Positions 50,183 to 58,461 of a DNA stretch of 64,000 bases are shown piece after piece (the stretch's first letter is position 1; each line of letters begins with the position of its first letter). The stretch spans positions 1 through 64,000 of the forward strand of contig JBMNUI010000001.1 of the NCBI GenBank assembly GCA_050946195.1, given 5' to 3'. Both the position numbers and the translations under genes were made by a program. The notes below the pieces were generated by a model, which worked only from the letters and a program-made list of their open reading frames with translations, had not been told where the DNA came from and did not search any database. The stretch comes from UMGS1002 sp050946195 (GTDB taxonomy: Bacteria > Bacillota > Clostridia > Oscillospirales > CAG-272).

Positions 50183-51358
50183 ATGAACTACGCCGAAGAA
50201 TCGCTGAAAATGCACGCTCAATGGAAAGGCAAAATCGAGGTGGTAGCCAAAGTTCCGGTTTCGAGCAAACAGGACCTTTCGCTTGCATATACCCCCGGTG
50301 TTGCACAGCCTTGCCTTGAGATACAGAAGGATGTCAATAAAAGCTACGAGCTGACCCGCCGCTGGAATCTCTGTGCGGTTATAACCGACGGAAGCGCGGT
50401 GCTGGGTCTGGGCGACATCGGACCCGAGGCCGGAATGCCGGTTATGGAGGGCAAATGCGTGCTCTTCAAGGCCTTTGGCGACGTCGATGCCATCCCGCTC
50501 TGTATCAAGTCCAAAGATGTTGACACGATAGTCGAAACAATTTACCTGCTCTCAGGCTCCTTCGGCGGCATCAATCTTGAGGATATCGCAGCTCCCCGTT
50601 GCTTTGAAATCGAGCGCAAGCTGAAAGAGAAGTGCGACATTCCGATCTTCCACGACGACCAGCACGGCACCGCAGTCATCACTCTTGCCGGGCTTGTTAA
50701 CGCCCTGAAGGTCGTAAACAAGAAGAAGGACGAGGTCAAAGTTGTAATTAACGGCGCAGGCGCCGCGGCCATCTCAATTGCCAAGCTGCTGCTCGCCGAC
50801 GGATTTGGTGATATCATCCTGTGCGACAGGAAGGGCGCAATCTATGCCGGGCGCACAGAGGGTATGAACTGGATTAAAGAAGAAATGGCCCAGGTGACAA
50901 ACCTCTCGGGCAAACGCGGCTCGCTTGCCGATATACTGGTTGGCGCCGACGTGTTTATCGGCGTCAGCGGCCCGGGCGTGGTGACTACAGATATGGTCAA
51001 GACCATGAACCGTGACGCAATTGTATTTGCCTGCGCCAACCCGGTTCCAGAGATCTTCCCCGATGACGCCAAGGCCGGCGGAGCAAGAGTCGTGGCAACC
51101 GGCCGCTCCGACTACCCGAACCAGATAAACAACGTGCTCGCCTTCCCCGGCATCTTCAGGGGAGCCTTTGACGTGCGGGCCTCGGATATCAACGACGAGA
51201 TGAAGCTGGCTGCCGCGTACGCGCTCGCCGGGCTCATCTCCGACGAAGAGTTGAACGAGAATTATATCATCCCTGCCGCATTCGACAAGCGCGTCGGTCC
51301 CGCGGTCGCCAAGGCAGTCGCCGAAGCTGCCCGGAAATCCGGCGTGGCAAGGATATAA
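50183..51358 (+). CDS. NAD(P)-dependent malic enzyme
   Basis: 391 residues from the ATG at 50183 (AAGGAG 6 nt upstream). Short bacterial type: the LAYTPGVAQPCLEIQK opening with the catalytic Tyr, GDIGPEAGMPVMEGK with the catalytic Lys region, FHDDQHGTAV for metal binding and the Rossmann loop VINGAGAAAISIAKLL. Decarboxylates malate to pyruvate. The Rossmann acceptor is DRKGAI, an Asp after the beta strand, which favours NAD+. Monocistronic, followed by a repeat and a terminator. Confidence 0.93.
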   Translation: MNYAEESLKMHAQWKGKIEVVAKVPVSSKQDLSLAYTPGVAQPCLEIQKDVNKSYELTRRWNLCAVITDGSAVLGLGDIGPEAGMPVMEGKCVLFKAFGDVDAIPLCIKSKDVDTIVETIYLLSGSFGGINLEDIAAPRCFEIERKLKEKCDIPIFHDDQHGTAVITLAGLVNALKVVNKKKDEVKVVINGAGAAAISIAKLLLADGFGDIILCDRKGAIYAGRTEGMNWIKEEMAQVTNLSGKRGSLADILVGADVFIGVSGPGVVTTDMVKTMNRDAIVFACANPVPEIFPDDAKAGGARVVATGRSDYPNQINNVLAFPGIFRGAFDVRASDINDEMKLAAAYALAGLISDEELNENYIIPAAFDKRVGPAVAKAVAEAARKSGVARI

Positions 51359-51366
51359 AGATTTTC

Positions 51367-51437
51367 GAAGCGTTGCCCCACACTCCGCTTAAGGAGCTTT
51401 TTGAAAAAAGTTCCTTAAGAATACTCAAAACTTTTAA
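51367..51437 (-). repeat. Palindromic intergenic repeat, copy 6 (GC part shortened)
   Basis: On the minus strand: AAAAGTTTTGAGTATTCTTA, then the AAGGAACTTTTTTCAAAAAG palindrome with CTCCTTAAGCG, and a degenerate GTGTGGGGCAACGCTTCG end. Lies between convergent malic enzyme and the tRNA genes. Confidence 0.75.
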
Positions 51438-51450
51438 TCTAAATACAACC

Positions 51451-51480
51451 AAGCGCGGGTCCTACATCCCGCGCTTTTTA
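51451..51480 (+). terminator. Terminator after malic enzyme
   Basis: AAGCGCGGG (51451-51459) pairs with 51468-51476, with a T-run. Confidence 0.88.
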
Positions 51481-51581
51481 GTTGTTAGATATTATATACT
51501 ATTAGTGAATGCAGGGAATTTGAGAGGTAGGCGTACTTGGTAGGTGCTTTGTGCGATATAGAAATGAACAAGATCAATAGA

Positions 51582-51612
51582 AACGAGACCTGTCATCATA
51601 ACAGGTCTCGTT
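51582..51612 (-). terminator. Terminator of the tRNA operon
   Basis: A perfect 12-bp stem, AACGAGACCTGT (51582-51593) and 51601-51612, one base after the CCA end of tRNA-Ala. The minus-strand tail (TTTCTATT) is only moderately T-rich. Confidence 0.7.
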
Positions 51613-51613
51613 A

Positions 51614-51689
51614 TGGTGGAGCATAGGGGACTTGAACCCCTGACCCCAACACTGCCAGTGTTGTGCGCTCCCAACTGCGCTAATGCCCC
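51614..51689 (-). tRNA. tRNA-Ala (anticodon GGC), CCA encoded
   Basis: Acceptor GGGGCAT with the G3-U70 pair that marks alanine tRNA, anticodon loop CTGGCAG between CAACA/TGTTG, T-arm with GGTTCAAGTCC, discriminator A and an encoded CCA. It follows tRNA-Val on the minus strand and probably shares its transcript. Confidence 0.95.
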
Positions 51690-51745
51690 GGGAATATTTT
51701 GCCGGAAGCCCGGCTTTTTTGTTGCACACCGCCCGATATTCGGGC

Positions 51746-51822
51746 TGGTGGAGACAGCAGGGCTCGAACCTGCGACCTCACGGATGTGAACCGTGCGCTC
51801 TGACCAACTGAGCTATGCCTCC
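51746..51822 (-). tRNA. tRNA-Val (anticodon CAC), CCA encoded
   Basis: Acceptor GGAGGCA against TGTCTCC, D-arm TAGCTCAGTTGGTCAGAGCG, anticodon loop TTCACAT between CACGG/CCGTG, T-loop GGTTCGAGCC, discriminator A and encoded CCA. CAC reads the GUG valine codon. Confidence 0.94.
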
Positions 51823-51833
51823 TCAACGCCGCC

Positions 51834-51862
51834 ATTATACCATATTGGCGGCGAAAATGCAA
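51834..51862 (-). promoter_or_regulatory. Sigma-A promoter for the tRNA-Val/tRNA-Ala operon
   Basis: Minus strand TTGCAT (51857-51862), 17 bp ending in TGG, TATAAT (51834-51839). CGCCGCC (51827-51833) and its complement (51847-51853) flank the -10 box. Confidence 0.8.
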
Positions 51863-51925
51863 TAGTAAATTTAAATTTCCGGCAAAAATCGCTTTATTTT
51901 TAAAGAATCTTTTGCTATACCGCGC

Positions 51926-54900
51926 TTACGCGAAACTGAAGGTGAGCTGGTCGGTTTCGTCAAGCCCGTCGAGCACGCCGTTATTGCGTAGAATCTCAAT
52001 CACGCTTTTGTTGAGCCCCGCGCGTACCCTCAGGTCCTCAACCGAGGAGAAGGGCTGTTTATTCCTCTCGTCAACTATGTTCTGCGCGGCGGCCCCGCCC
52101 AGCCCGCTCAACGAGCAGAAAGGTAGCCTGATAGCCCCGTTCTCGGGCAGAAAAGCGTAGGCGTCGGACTTGTTCAGGTCAACCTTAAGGAACCTGATTC
52201 TGCGCGCATAGCATTCGTTGATAAGCTGCAGCACCGGAACCATTCCCTGCTCTTTCGGCGAGGCATCCTTGCCGCGGTTTTCAATGTCCCGCAGAGTCTC
52301 GGCAACGGCCCTTTTTCCCTTCATGACCAGCTCGGCGTCAAATCCGGTCGGGGCAACCGTAAACATGGTGCAGTAAAATTCAAGCGGCCGGTGAACCTTG
52401 AACCACCCGAGCCGGATTGCCGACATGACATATGCGGCGGCGTGCGCCTTTGGAAACATATACCTGATTTTCCAGAGTGAATCGATATACCATTCTGGAA
52501 CATTGTGCTCACGCATAAGGCGAACCATGTCCTCGCCGAGCGGCTTGCCGCGCTTGTTTTTCCGTACAAATTCCATGATGTTGAATGCGTCCTGGCTCTC
52601 AAGGCCGTAGCGCATCAGCGTGAGCATGATGCCGTCGCGTGTTCCTACAACCTGCGAAATGTCGCAGATATTGTTCTTGATAAGCTCCTGCGCGTTCCCG
52701 AGCCAGACGTTGGTACCGTGAGTAAGTCCTGATATCTGAATAAGGTCGGCAAAGTTTTTAGGCTTGGCGTCGAGCAGCACCTGCTGGATGAACCGCGTGC
52801 CCATCTCGGGCAGCCCGAAGGTGCCGAGCTTGCAATCGATATCATCGGGGCTGACACCGAGCGATTTGGTTGAGAGAAATAGTTCGTAGACCGCAGGGTC
52901 GTTCATCGGGACATCCGCAATTTTAATTCCGGTCAGATGTTCGAGCCACCAGTATTTTGTGGGAATATCGTGCCCGAGCGCATCGATTTTCAGGACGGTC
53001 TCATGCAGATATGTAAAGGCAAAGTGGGTGGTAATAATGTCTGATTTCGGATCGTCTGCCGGCCGCTGAACCGGTGTGAAGTCATACACATCAAACTGGC
53101 GGGGGATGACTATCAGCCCGCCGGGGTGCTGGCCGGTCGTGCGCTTTATTCCGACACAGTTCATCACAAGCCGATTAAGTTCGGCCCTCGGCAGCGATAT
53201 TTCTTTTGATTCGAGATATTTTTTTACAAACCCGTAAGCGGTTTTGTCGCCAAGAGTGCCGATTGTCCCGGCCCGAAATACGTTGTCGGCGCCGAAGAGC
53301 TCTTCGGTGTATTTATGTACCTTTCCCTGAACCTCGCCGGAAAAATTAAGGTCTATATCCGGGAACTTGTCGCCGTGGAATCCGAGGAAGGTTTCAAACG
53401 GGATGTCCTGTCCGTCGATATTCATCTTGTGCGAGCAGACCGGGCAGAGTTTTTCAGGCAGGTCGAAGCCCGAGCCCACCGAGCCGTCGGTGATAAACTC
53501 GCTGTGGCGGCAGCCCGGGCACCAGTAATGCGGGGGCAGCGGGTTGACCTCGGATATCCCGGCCATGGTAGCCACAAACGAGGAGCCGACCGAGCCGCGC
53601 GAGCCGACGAGGTACCCCTCGTCCTCACTGAACTTCACCAGCCGCTGGGCAATAATGTAAAGCACCGCAAAGCCGTGCTTGATGATAGCATTCAGCTCCT
53701 TTTCAAGTCGTGCGGCCACAATCGGCGGCAGCTCGTCGCCGTACATGCTCCGGGCCCGCTCATAGCAGATCCGCTGCAACTCTTCCTCGGCGCCCTCCAT
53801 GCTCGGGGTGTAGAAGCCCTCGGGAATCGGGCGGACATCCTCAATCATATCGGCGATTTTGTTTGTGTTCTTTACCACAACCTCATATGCCGCCTCATCG
53901 CCGAGATAAGAAAATTCCTTGAGCAACTCTTCGGTCGTGCGCAGATAAATCCGGGACTCGCGTTCGGCGTCCCTGAATTTCATGCCTGAGAGCAAGATTT
54001 TTCGGAAAATCTCCTCGTCCGCGTTTAGAAAGTGCGCGTCGCTGGTCGCCACCACGAGCTTGCCGAGCTTTTTTCCGAGGTTGTAGATTTTCCGGTTGAT
54101 CTCCCTTATGGCATCCTCGTCGCGCAGCACTTCTTCTTCTATCAAAAACCGGCTGTTTGATACCGGCTGGATTTCAAGATAATCGTAAAACGCGGCGATT
54201 TTTTCAATCTCGGCATCCGGCTTGTTTTCAAGAATTGCCGAAAACAGCTCGCCTGAGCTGCAAGCCGAGCCGACAATCAGCCCCTCGCGGTATTTTTCAA
54301 GCAGGGTTTTCGGGATTCTCGGAGTCCGGTAAAAGTAATTCAGATAGCTCTCGGATATTATCCGGTAGAGGTTTTTCAGTCCGGTCTGATTTTTGACAAG
54401 GATAACCTGGTGATAAGTTTTAAGCCTTAAGGGGTCGGAATTCTCGCTCATCTCGCGGACAAGCTCAACAAAGCTGTAAATGCCGAGCGAGCGCATTTTC
54501 TCTGTCATGCAGAGAAAGATATGGGCCAGAATCTCGGCGTCCTCATGCGCTCTGTGATGTCTGAAATTGCCCAGCCCGAAGTAATCTGCCAGGGTGTCGA
54601 GCCGATGATTTTTCAGGTCCGTGTTTATGTATCGAGAGAGCGCAAGCGTGTCAAGATAGGAGTTGTCAAATGGTATTCCGGCGCGCTCGCAGGCAATTCT
54701 GATAAAACCAACGTCAAAGTCGGCGTTGTGCGCGACCAGCATCCGGCCCCCGGCAAACTCAAGAAATGCACTCACCGCCTCTGTCTGGGACGGTGCGCCG
54801 GCGACCATAGAGTCGTCAATCCCGGTCAGCCGGGTAATTTCATTTGATATCGGCTCCTCGGGGTCGACAAAGGTGTGAAACCTGTCGCCGATTTTGCCGC

Positions 54901-56338
54901 CCGAGACCAGCACGGCGCCGATCTCAATAATCTTGCAGCTTTGAGCCGACAGTCCGGTTGACTCGATATCAAAGACAACAAATTCTCCGTCAAATTCGGG
55001 CGCCTGTCCGAATACCGCGCTCGGAGTGTCGTTGACAAAATAGCCCTCGACGCCGTAGATCGGCTTTACACCCTGCTCCTTTGCGGCGAGCATGATTTCG
55101 GGGTAGGCCTGCAGGGTGGCGTGGTCGGTGACGGCTATAGCCTTGTAACCCCACTTCTTGGCGGTCTTAGTCAGGTCCTGCGGCGATATCAGCGCGTCCA
55201 TTGTCGACATCGAGGTGTGTACATGCAGCTCGACACGCTTGTTTATGGCAGTATCGGTGCGCTCGATGCGCTTTATTTTAGCGGCATGGCTGAAGGACAT
55301 ATACAGCTCCTCCCCCGCCCCGCCGCCGCGGCGCCGCTCGCGCTTTACCGAGCCGTAGAGGGCAAGTGTGGCGCCGTCGCTTACAAAGGCCGAGATTTCG
55401 TCGGCCTCGTCGGGCTCGAGGCCAAAGCAACGGACGTCTATTGAGGAATTGTAATCTGTAATTGAAAAGGATATGTTTACTTTGTCGCCCGACCTTATTT
55501 CGGTTTTCTCAAAGCCGAAAACATCGCCGGCAATAAGGACCTTCTTCACCGGCGAGGTGATTTCGGCGATTCTGGTCGGCGTGACCTCGAATTCCCCGCC
55601 ATACACGAATTCCGGGTTTGTGATGTCGAATTTTCTGCAACCCGAATTGTAAATTCCTCTTACCTGTTCAATTTCAACCTCGGGATAGAGCGTCGTTACA
55701 CGCCGGAAGGAAGGCTGCTTGTCACTATCAGTCCCGTCGCGTTCATTGTCCCGCGAAAAGCCGTTGCGCGACTGGTATTCCTCATATTTCCTGTCGGCAT
55801 AATAAAGCTCGCGGTCAATTTCCTCAAGCTTTTGGCGTATGCTCTCTGAATAGTCCCCCCCGCCCGAATTAACAAGTCTGACCTTTACCCCGACGCCGAA
55901 CTCCCGCCTGATAATTTCTCCGATAATCCGCGGTGTTTCGTAGTCTTCAAGCAGATCAATTCCGGCCGGTGGTGTTTCAATGTCGACAATTAACTCCTCG
56001 CCGTCGAAGCTGTAGTTGTAATCAGAAAAGAAACCGCGTGCCACAGTGCCTGTGCGCTCGGCTTCCTTCAGTATTTCGGGTATATAATCTTCGGTCAGCA
56101 GCCCGGCCGGGTACTTCGGAATAATTCTCACACCCCGCATCCGGTAGGTTGACATGAGCTGTGTTTCAACCGCATAGAGCAGTGATTTTGGAATAATTTC
56201 ATCAAAATCAAGCTCAACCTCAAGCAGACGCCGCTCGCGGTCGCATCTGACCGCACACCCGCCGGCTTTCTTCAAGCATCCAAAAGCCGCGTCGTCCGGC
56301 TCATATTTTGTAAATATATCAAAAAAGGTTCTTGGCAT
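51926..56338 (-). CDS. polC: DNA polymerase III alpha subunit, PolC type
   Basis: 1470 residues, the Gram-positive replicase. An N-terminal region and OB fold (to about residue 365) precede a PHP domain beginning ELHVHTSMSTMDALISP (about residue 370) that is interrupted, as in all PolC, by a DEDD 3'-5' exonuclease at about 450-610 (FVVFDIESTGL, AHNADFDVGF, HRAHEDAEI). The polymerase core has GSRGSVGSSF, FPDIDLNFSGE and HPGGLIVIP. It synthesises the chromosome in the cytoplasm. The ATG comes 2 nt after the ispG stop, last gene of the pyrH-to-polC cluster. Confidence 0.96.
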   Translation of the reverse strand: MPRTFFDIFTKYEPDDAAFGCLKKAGGCAVRCDRERRLLEVELDFDEIIPKSLLYAVETQLMSTYRMRGVRIIPKYPAGLLTEDYIPEILKEAERTGTVARGFFSDYNYSFDGEELIVDIETPPAGIDLLEDYETPRIIGEIIRREFGVGVKVRLVNSGGGDYSESIRQKLEEIDRELYYADRKYEEYQSRNGFSRDNERDGTDSDKQPSFRRVTTLYPEVEIEQVRGIYNSGCRKFDITNPEFVYGGEFEVTPTRIAEITSPVKKVLIAGDVFGFEKTEIRSGDKVNISFSITDYNSSIDVRCFGLEPDEADEISAFVSDGATLALYGSVKRERRRGGGAGEELYMSFSHAAKIKRIERTDTAINKRVELHVHTSMSTMDALISPQDLTKTAKKWGYKAIAVTDHATLQAYPEIMLAAKEQGVKPIYGVEGYFVNDTPSAVFGQAPEFDGEFVVFDIESTGLSAQSCKIIEIGAVLVSGGKIGDRFHTFVDPEEPISNEITRLTGIDDSMVAGAPSQTEAVSAFLEFAGGRMLVAHNADFDVGFIRIACERAGIPFDNSYLDTLALSRYINTDLKNHRLDTLADYFGLGNFRHHRAHEDAEILAHIFLCMTEKMRSLGIYSFVELVREMSENSDPLRLKTYHQVILVKNQTGLKNLYRIISESYLNYFYRTPRIPKTLLEKYREGLIVGSACSSGELFSAILENKPDAEIEKIAAFYDYLEIQPVSNSRFLIEEEVLRDEDAIREINRKIYNLGKKLGKLVVATSDAHFLNADEEIFRKILLSGMKFRDAERESRIYLRTTEELLKEFSYLGDEAAYEVVVKNTNKIADMIEDVRPIPEGFYTPSMEGAEEELQRICYERARSMYGDELPPIVAARLEKELNAIIKHGFAVLYIIAQRLVKFSEDEGYLVGSRGSVGSSFVATMAGISEVNPLPPHYWCPGCRHSEFITDGSVGSGFDLPEKLCPVCSHKMNIDGQDIPFETFLGFHGDKFPDIDLNFSGEVQGKVHKYTEELFGADNVFRAGTIGTLGDKTAYGFVKKYLESKEISLPRAELNRLVMNCVGIKRTTGQHPGGLIVIPRQFDVYDFTPVQRPADDPKSDIITTHFAFTYLHETVLKIDALGHDIPTKYWWLEHLTGIKIADVPMNDPAVYELFLSTKSLGVSPDDIDCKLGTFGLPEMGTRFIQQVLLDAKPKNFADLIQISGLTHGTNVWLGNAQELIKNNICDISQVVGTRDGIMLTLMRYGLESQDAFNIMEFVRKNKRGKPLGEDMVRLMREHNVPEWYIDSLWKIRYMFPKAHAAAYVMSAIRLGWFKVHRPLEFYCTMFTVAPTGFDAELVMKGKRAVAETLRDIENRGKDASPKEQGMVPVLQLINECYARRIRFLKVDLNKSDAYAFLPENGAIRLPFCSLSGLGGAAAQNIVDERNKQPFSSVEDLRVRAGLNKSVIEILRNNGVLDGLDETDQLTFSFA

Positions 56339-56340
56339 TT

Positions 56341-57423
56341 TTATTTTGTGATGTCCTTAATTTCTTTTATCAGCGTGTTGATGATTTCTTCTTCCTTGAC
56401 TTTCCCGACTATTCTGCCGCGCTTGAACAGCAGCGCCTCGCCGACCCCGCCGGCAACCCCGATGTCGGCCTCTCTTGCCTCGCCCGGGCCGTTTACCGCA
56501 CAGCCCATGAGCGCCACGGTCAGGGGCTTGTCCAGCAGCCCCTCGCGCCGGGCCGCGGCTTCAAATTCCCGGTGGAGCCTGATTAAATCAACAGAGGTCC
56601 GGCTGCAGGTGGGGCAGCTTATGATATTAAGCCCTCGCTGGCCTTCGATACCGAGGGCTGTCAGCAGTTCGCGCGCCGCGCTCACCTCATTCAAAGGGTC
56701 GTCGGTCAGCGAGATTCTTATAGTGTCGCCGATTCCGCGGCAGAGCAGCGCTCCGATTCCCACCGCACTCTTGACAAGCCCTATCCTGCCGGCGCCGGCC
56801 TCGGTCACCCCGAGGTGAAGAGGGTAGGCCGACCTCTCGAAGAGCAGGACGTTTGCGTCAATCATGGTCTTGACGTCCGAGGATTTGATTGACACCACAA
56901 TGTCAAAAAAGTCAAATCTCTCAAGCAGGGCAATATTCCGCAGCGCCGACTCGCAGAGCGCCCCGGCACTCGGCGCGCCGTACTTATTTAAAATCTCCCG
57001 CTCAAGTGAGCCGCTGTTGACCCCGATTCTTATCGGTATGCCCCGCGCCCGGCAGGCACGGCAGACCTCCCTGAGAGCTTCTTCGCCGCCGATGTTCCCG
57101 GGGTTTATTCTGATTTTATCGGCGCCCCGCTCGGCCGCAAGTATGGCGAGCCGGTGGTCGTAGTGTATATCGGCGACAAGGGGGGTGGCGATTCCCTTCT
57201 CCTTCAGGTACCCGATTGTCCGGGCGGCCTCGGCGCTCGGTACAGAGACGCGGATAATGTCGCACCCGGCCTCCTCAAGCGCCCCGACCTGCCGCAGTGT
57301 GGCCTCGCGGTCCTCGGTTTTGGTGTTAGTCATCGACTGTATGGCGATTTTATTTCCTTCGCCGATTGTGACCCGCCCGATTTTGACTTCTCTTTTCGGG
57401 GCTCTTATCTCGTTGTATACCAT
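56341..57423 (-). CDS. ispG: 4-hydroxy-3-methylbut-2-enyl-diphosphate synthase
   Basis: 360 residues. GcpE/IspG of the MEP isoprenoid pathway; reduces MEcPP to HMBPP using a [4Fe-4S] cluster. KIGRVTIGEGNKIAIQSMTN is the usual start, and the cluster ligands are in ISCPTCSRT and LMGCAVNGPGEA. The TIM-barrel part is complete and the bacterial short form (no insert domain) fits. It overlaps the rseP end by 19 nt, and polC follows. Confidence 0.96.
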   Translation of the reverse strand: MVYNEIRAPKREVKIGRVTIGEGNKIAIQSMTNTKTEDREATLRQVGALEEAGCDIIRVSVPSAEAARTIGYLKEKGIATPLVADIHYDHRLAILAAERGADKIRINPGNIGGEEALREVCRACRARGIPIRIGVNSGSLEREILNKYGAPSAGALCESALRNIALLERFDFFDIVVSIKSSDVKTMIDANVLLFERSAYPLHLGVTEAGAGRIGLVKSAVGIGALLCRGIGDTIRISLTDDPLNEVSAARELLTALGIEGQRGLNIISCPTCSRTSVDLIRLHREFEAAARREGLLDKPLTVALMGCAVNGPGEAREADIGVAGGVGEALLFKRGRIVGKVKEEEIINTLIKEIKDITK

Positions 57424-58457
57424 TGCCTTATAATGCTCCGAACGTCCTTCATGGTTATGATAATCATCAGAGTAAAGAGCAGTATTATCCCGATGAAGTG
57501 AATATATGCCTCGATGTTCTTGTTTACCGGCTTGCCGCGAACCGCCTCGACAATCAGAAAGACCAGCCTCCCCCCGTCAAGCGCCGGGAGCGGAAGCAGA
57601 TTTACTACGCCAAGGTTTATGCTTATCATGGCACAGATAAAGAGCAGGTTTGTAACCCCGGTTCTGGCAGCGTCCTCAATTTCTTTGGTTATTCCCACCG
57701 GCCCCGAGACCATCTCAAAGCCGTATCTGCCGCCGATAAGGCCGAGGAGCGAGTCCCAGACCATCTTTATTGTGAATATCGAGCGATACCAGGTGTGCTT
57801 GATAACCGAGCCGAAGGTCTTTGCTTCGCCATAGACATAAAAATCAAGGTCGCCGAAGGCGGTGTTTGCCTCGGTAAATCCGGGGAAAAGGACATCTCGG
57901 AGCATAATCTTCTCGCCCTGGCGGATTACAGTCAGGTCCACCGGCCGACTTCCCTGATTCATAATTTCATAGGCCAGATCATAGCCGGTGTGCACCCTTA
58001 CTTTGCCGACCCTGACAATCCTGTCGCCGACCATAAGCCCCGACTCGGAGCTCATCGCACCGTCTTTGAACTGCGCGACGACATTTGAGGAAAGCTGCGG
58101 CGTGGACGAGAGCACAATTATAAACATAATCAGAAAGCCGAGAAGCAGGTTCATGAGTGCCCCCGAGACAATGATAAGCATGCGACGCGGGACGCTGATT
58201 TTGTCGAAGGCATCCTCGGCGTCGCTCTCCTCGTCCTCGCCTACCATGCTGACAGAGCCGCCTATCGGCAGAAGGCGCAGCGAATACCTGATATTGTTTT
58301 TCTTCGAGGTCCTTGACAGTATTCTCGGCCCCATGCCTATCGAGAATTCCTTGACCCCGACGCCGCAGAGCCGGGCGGTGGTATAGTGGCCGAGCTCGTG
58401 AACGAGTATCATGACCCCGAAAATAAAAAGTGCCAAAAGTATATACAGCGCGGTAAT
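57405..58457 (-). CDS. rseP: RseP-like site-2 metalloprotease, non-standard start codon
   Basis: About 350 residues. The membrane Zn motif VHELGHYTTARL sits in the first segment, a PDZ domain at about 150-230 (SESGLMVGDRIVRVGKVRV), and LPLPALDGGRLVFLIVE holds the third metal ligand. It cleaves transmembrane substrates such as anti-sigma factors. AGGAGG (end of dxr) is followed by ATAAAGTTATTACC, where no ATG, GTG or TTG is in frame; the ATT at 58457, 8 nt after the site, is the best candidate. The open frame runs further upstream through the dxr end. Start assignment is uncertain; identity is not. Confidence 0.88.
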   Translation of the reverse strand: MTALYILLALFIFGVMILVHELGHYTTARLCGVGVKEFSIGMGPRILSRTSKKNNIRYSLRLLPIGGSVSMVGEDEESDAEDAFDKISVPRRMLIIVSGALMNLLLGFLIMFIIVLSSTPQLSSNVVAQFKDGAMSSESGLMVGDRIVRVGKVRVHTGYDLAYEIMNQGSRPVDLTVIRQGEKIMLRDVLFPGFTEANTAFGDLDFYVYGEAKTFGSVIKHTWYRSIFTIKMVWDSLLGLIGGRYGFEMVSGPVGITKEIEDAARTGVTNLLFICAMISINLGVVNLLPLPALDGGRLVFLIVEAVRGKPVNKNIEAYIHFIGIILLFTLMIIITMKDVRSIIRQWYTTR

Positions 58458-58461
58458 AACT

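Noticed and set aside
53315..53989. 224-codon plus-strand frame within polC
   Set aside because: Antisense to PolC catalytic motifs and without start signals.
57423..58088. 221-codon plus-strand frame within rseP
   Set aside because: Antisense to the PDZ and membrane motifs of RseP.
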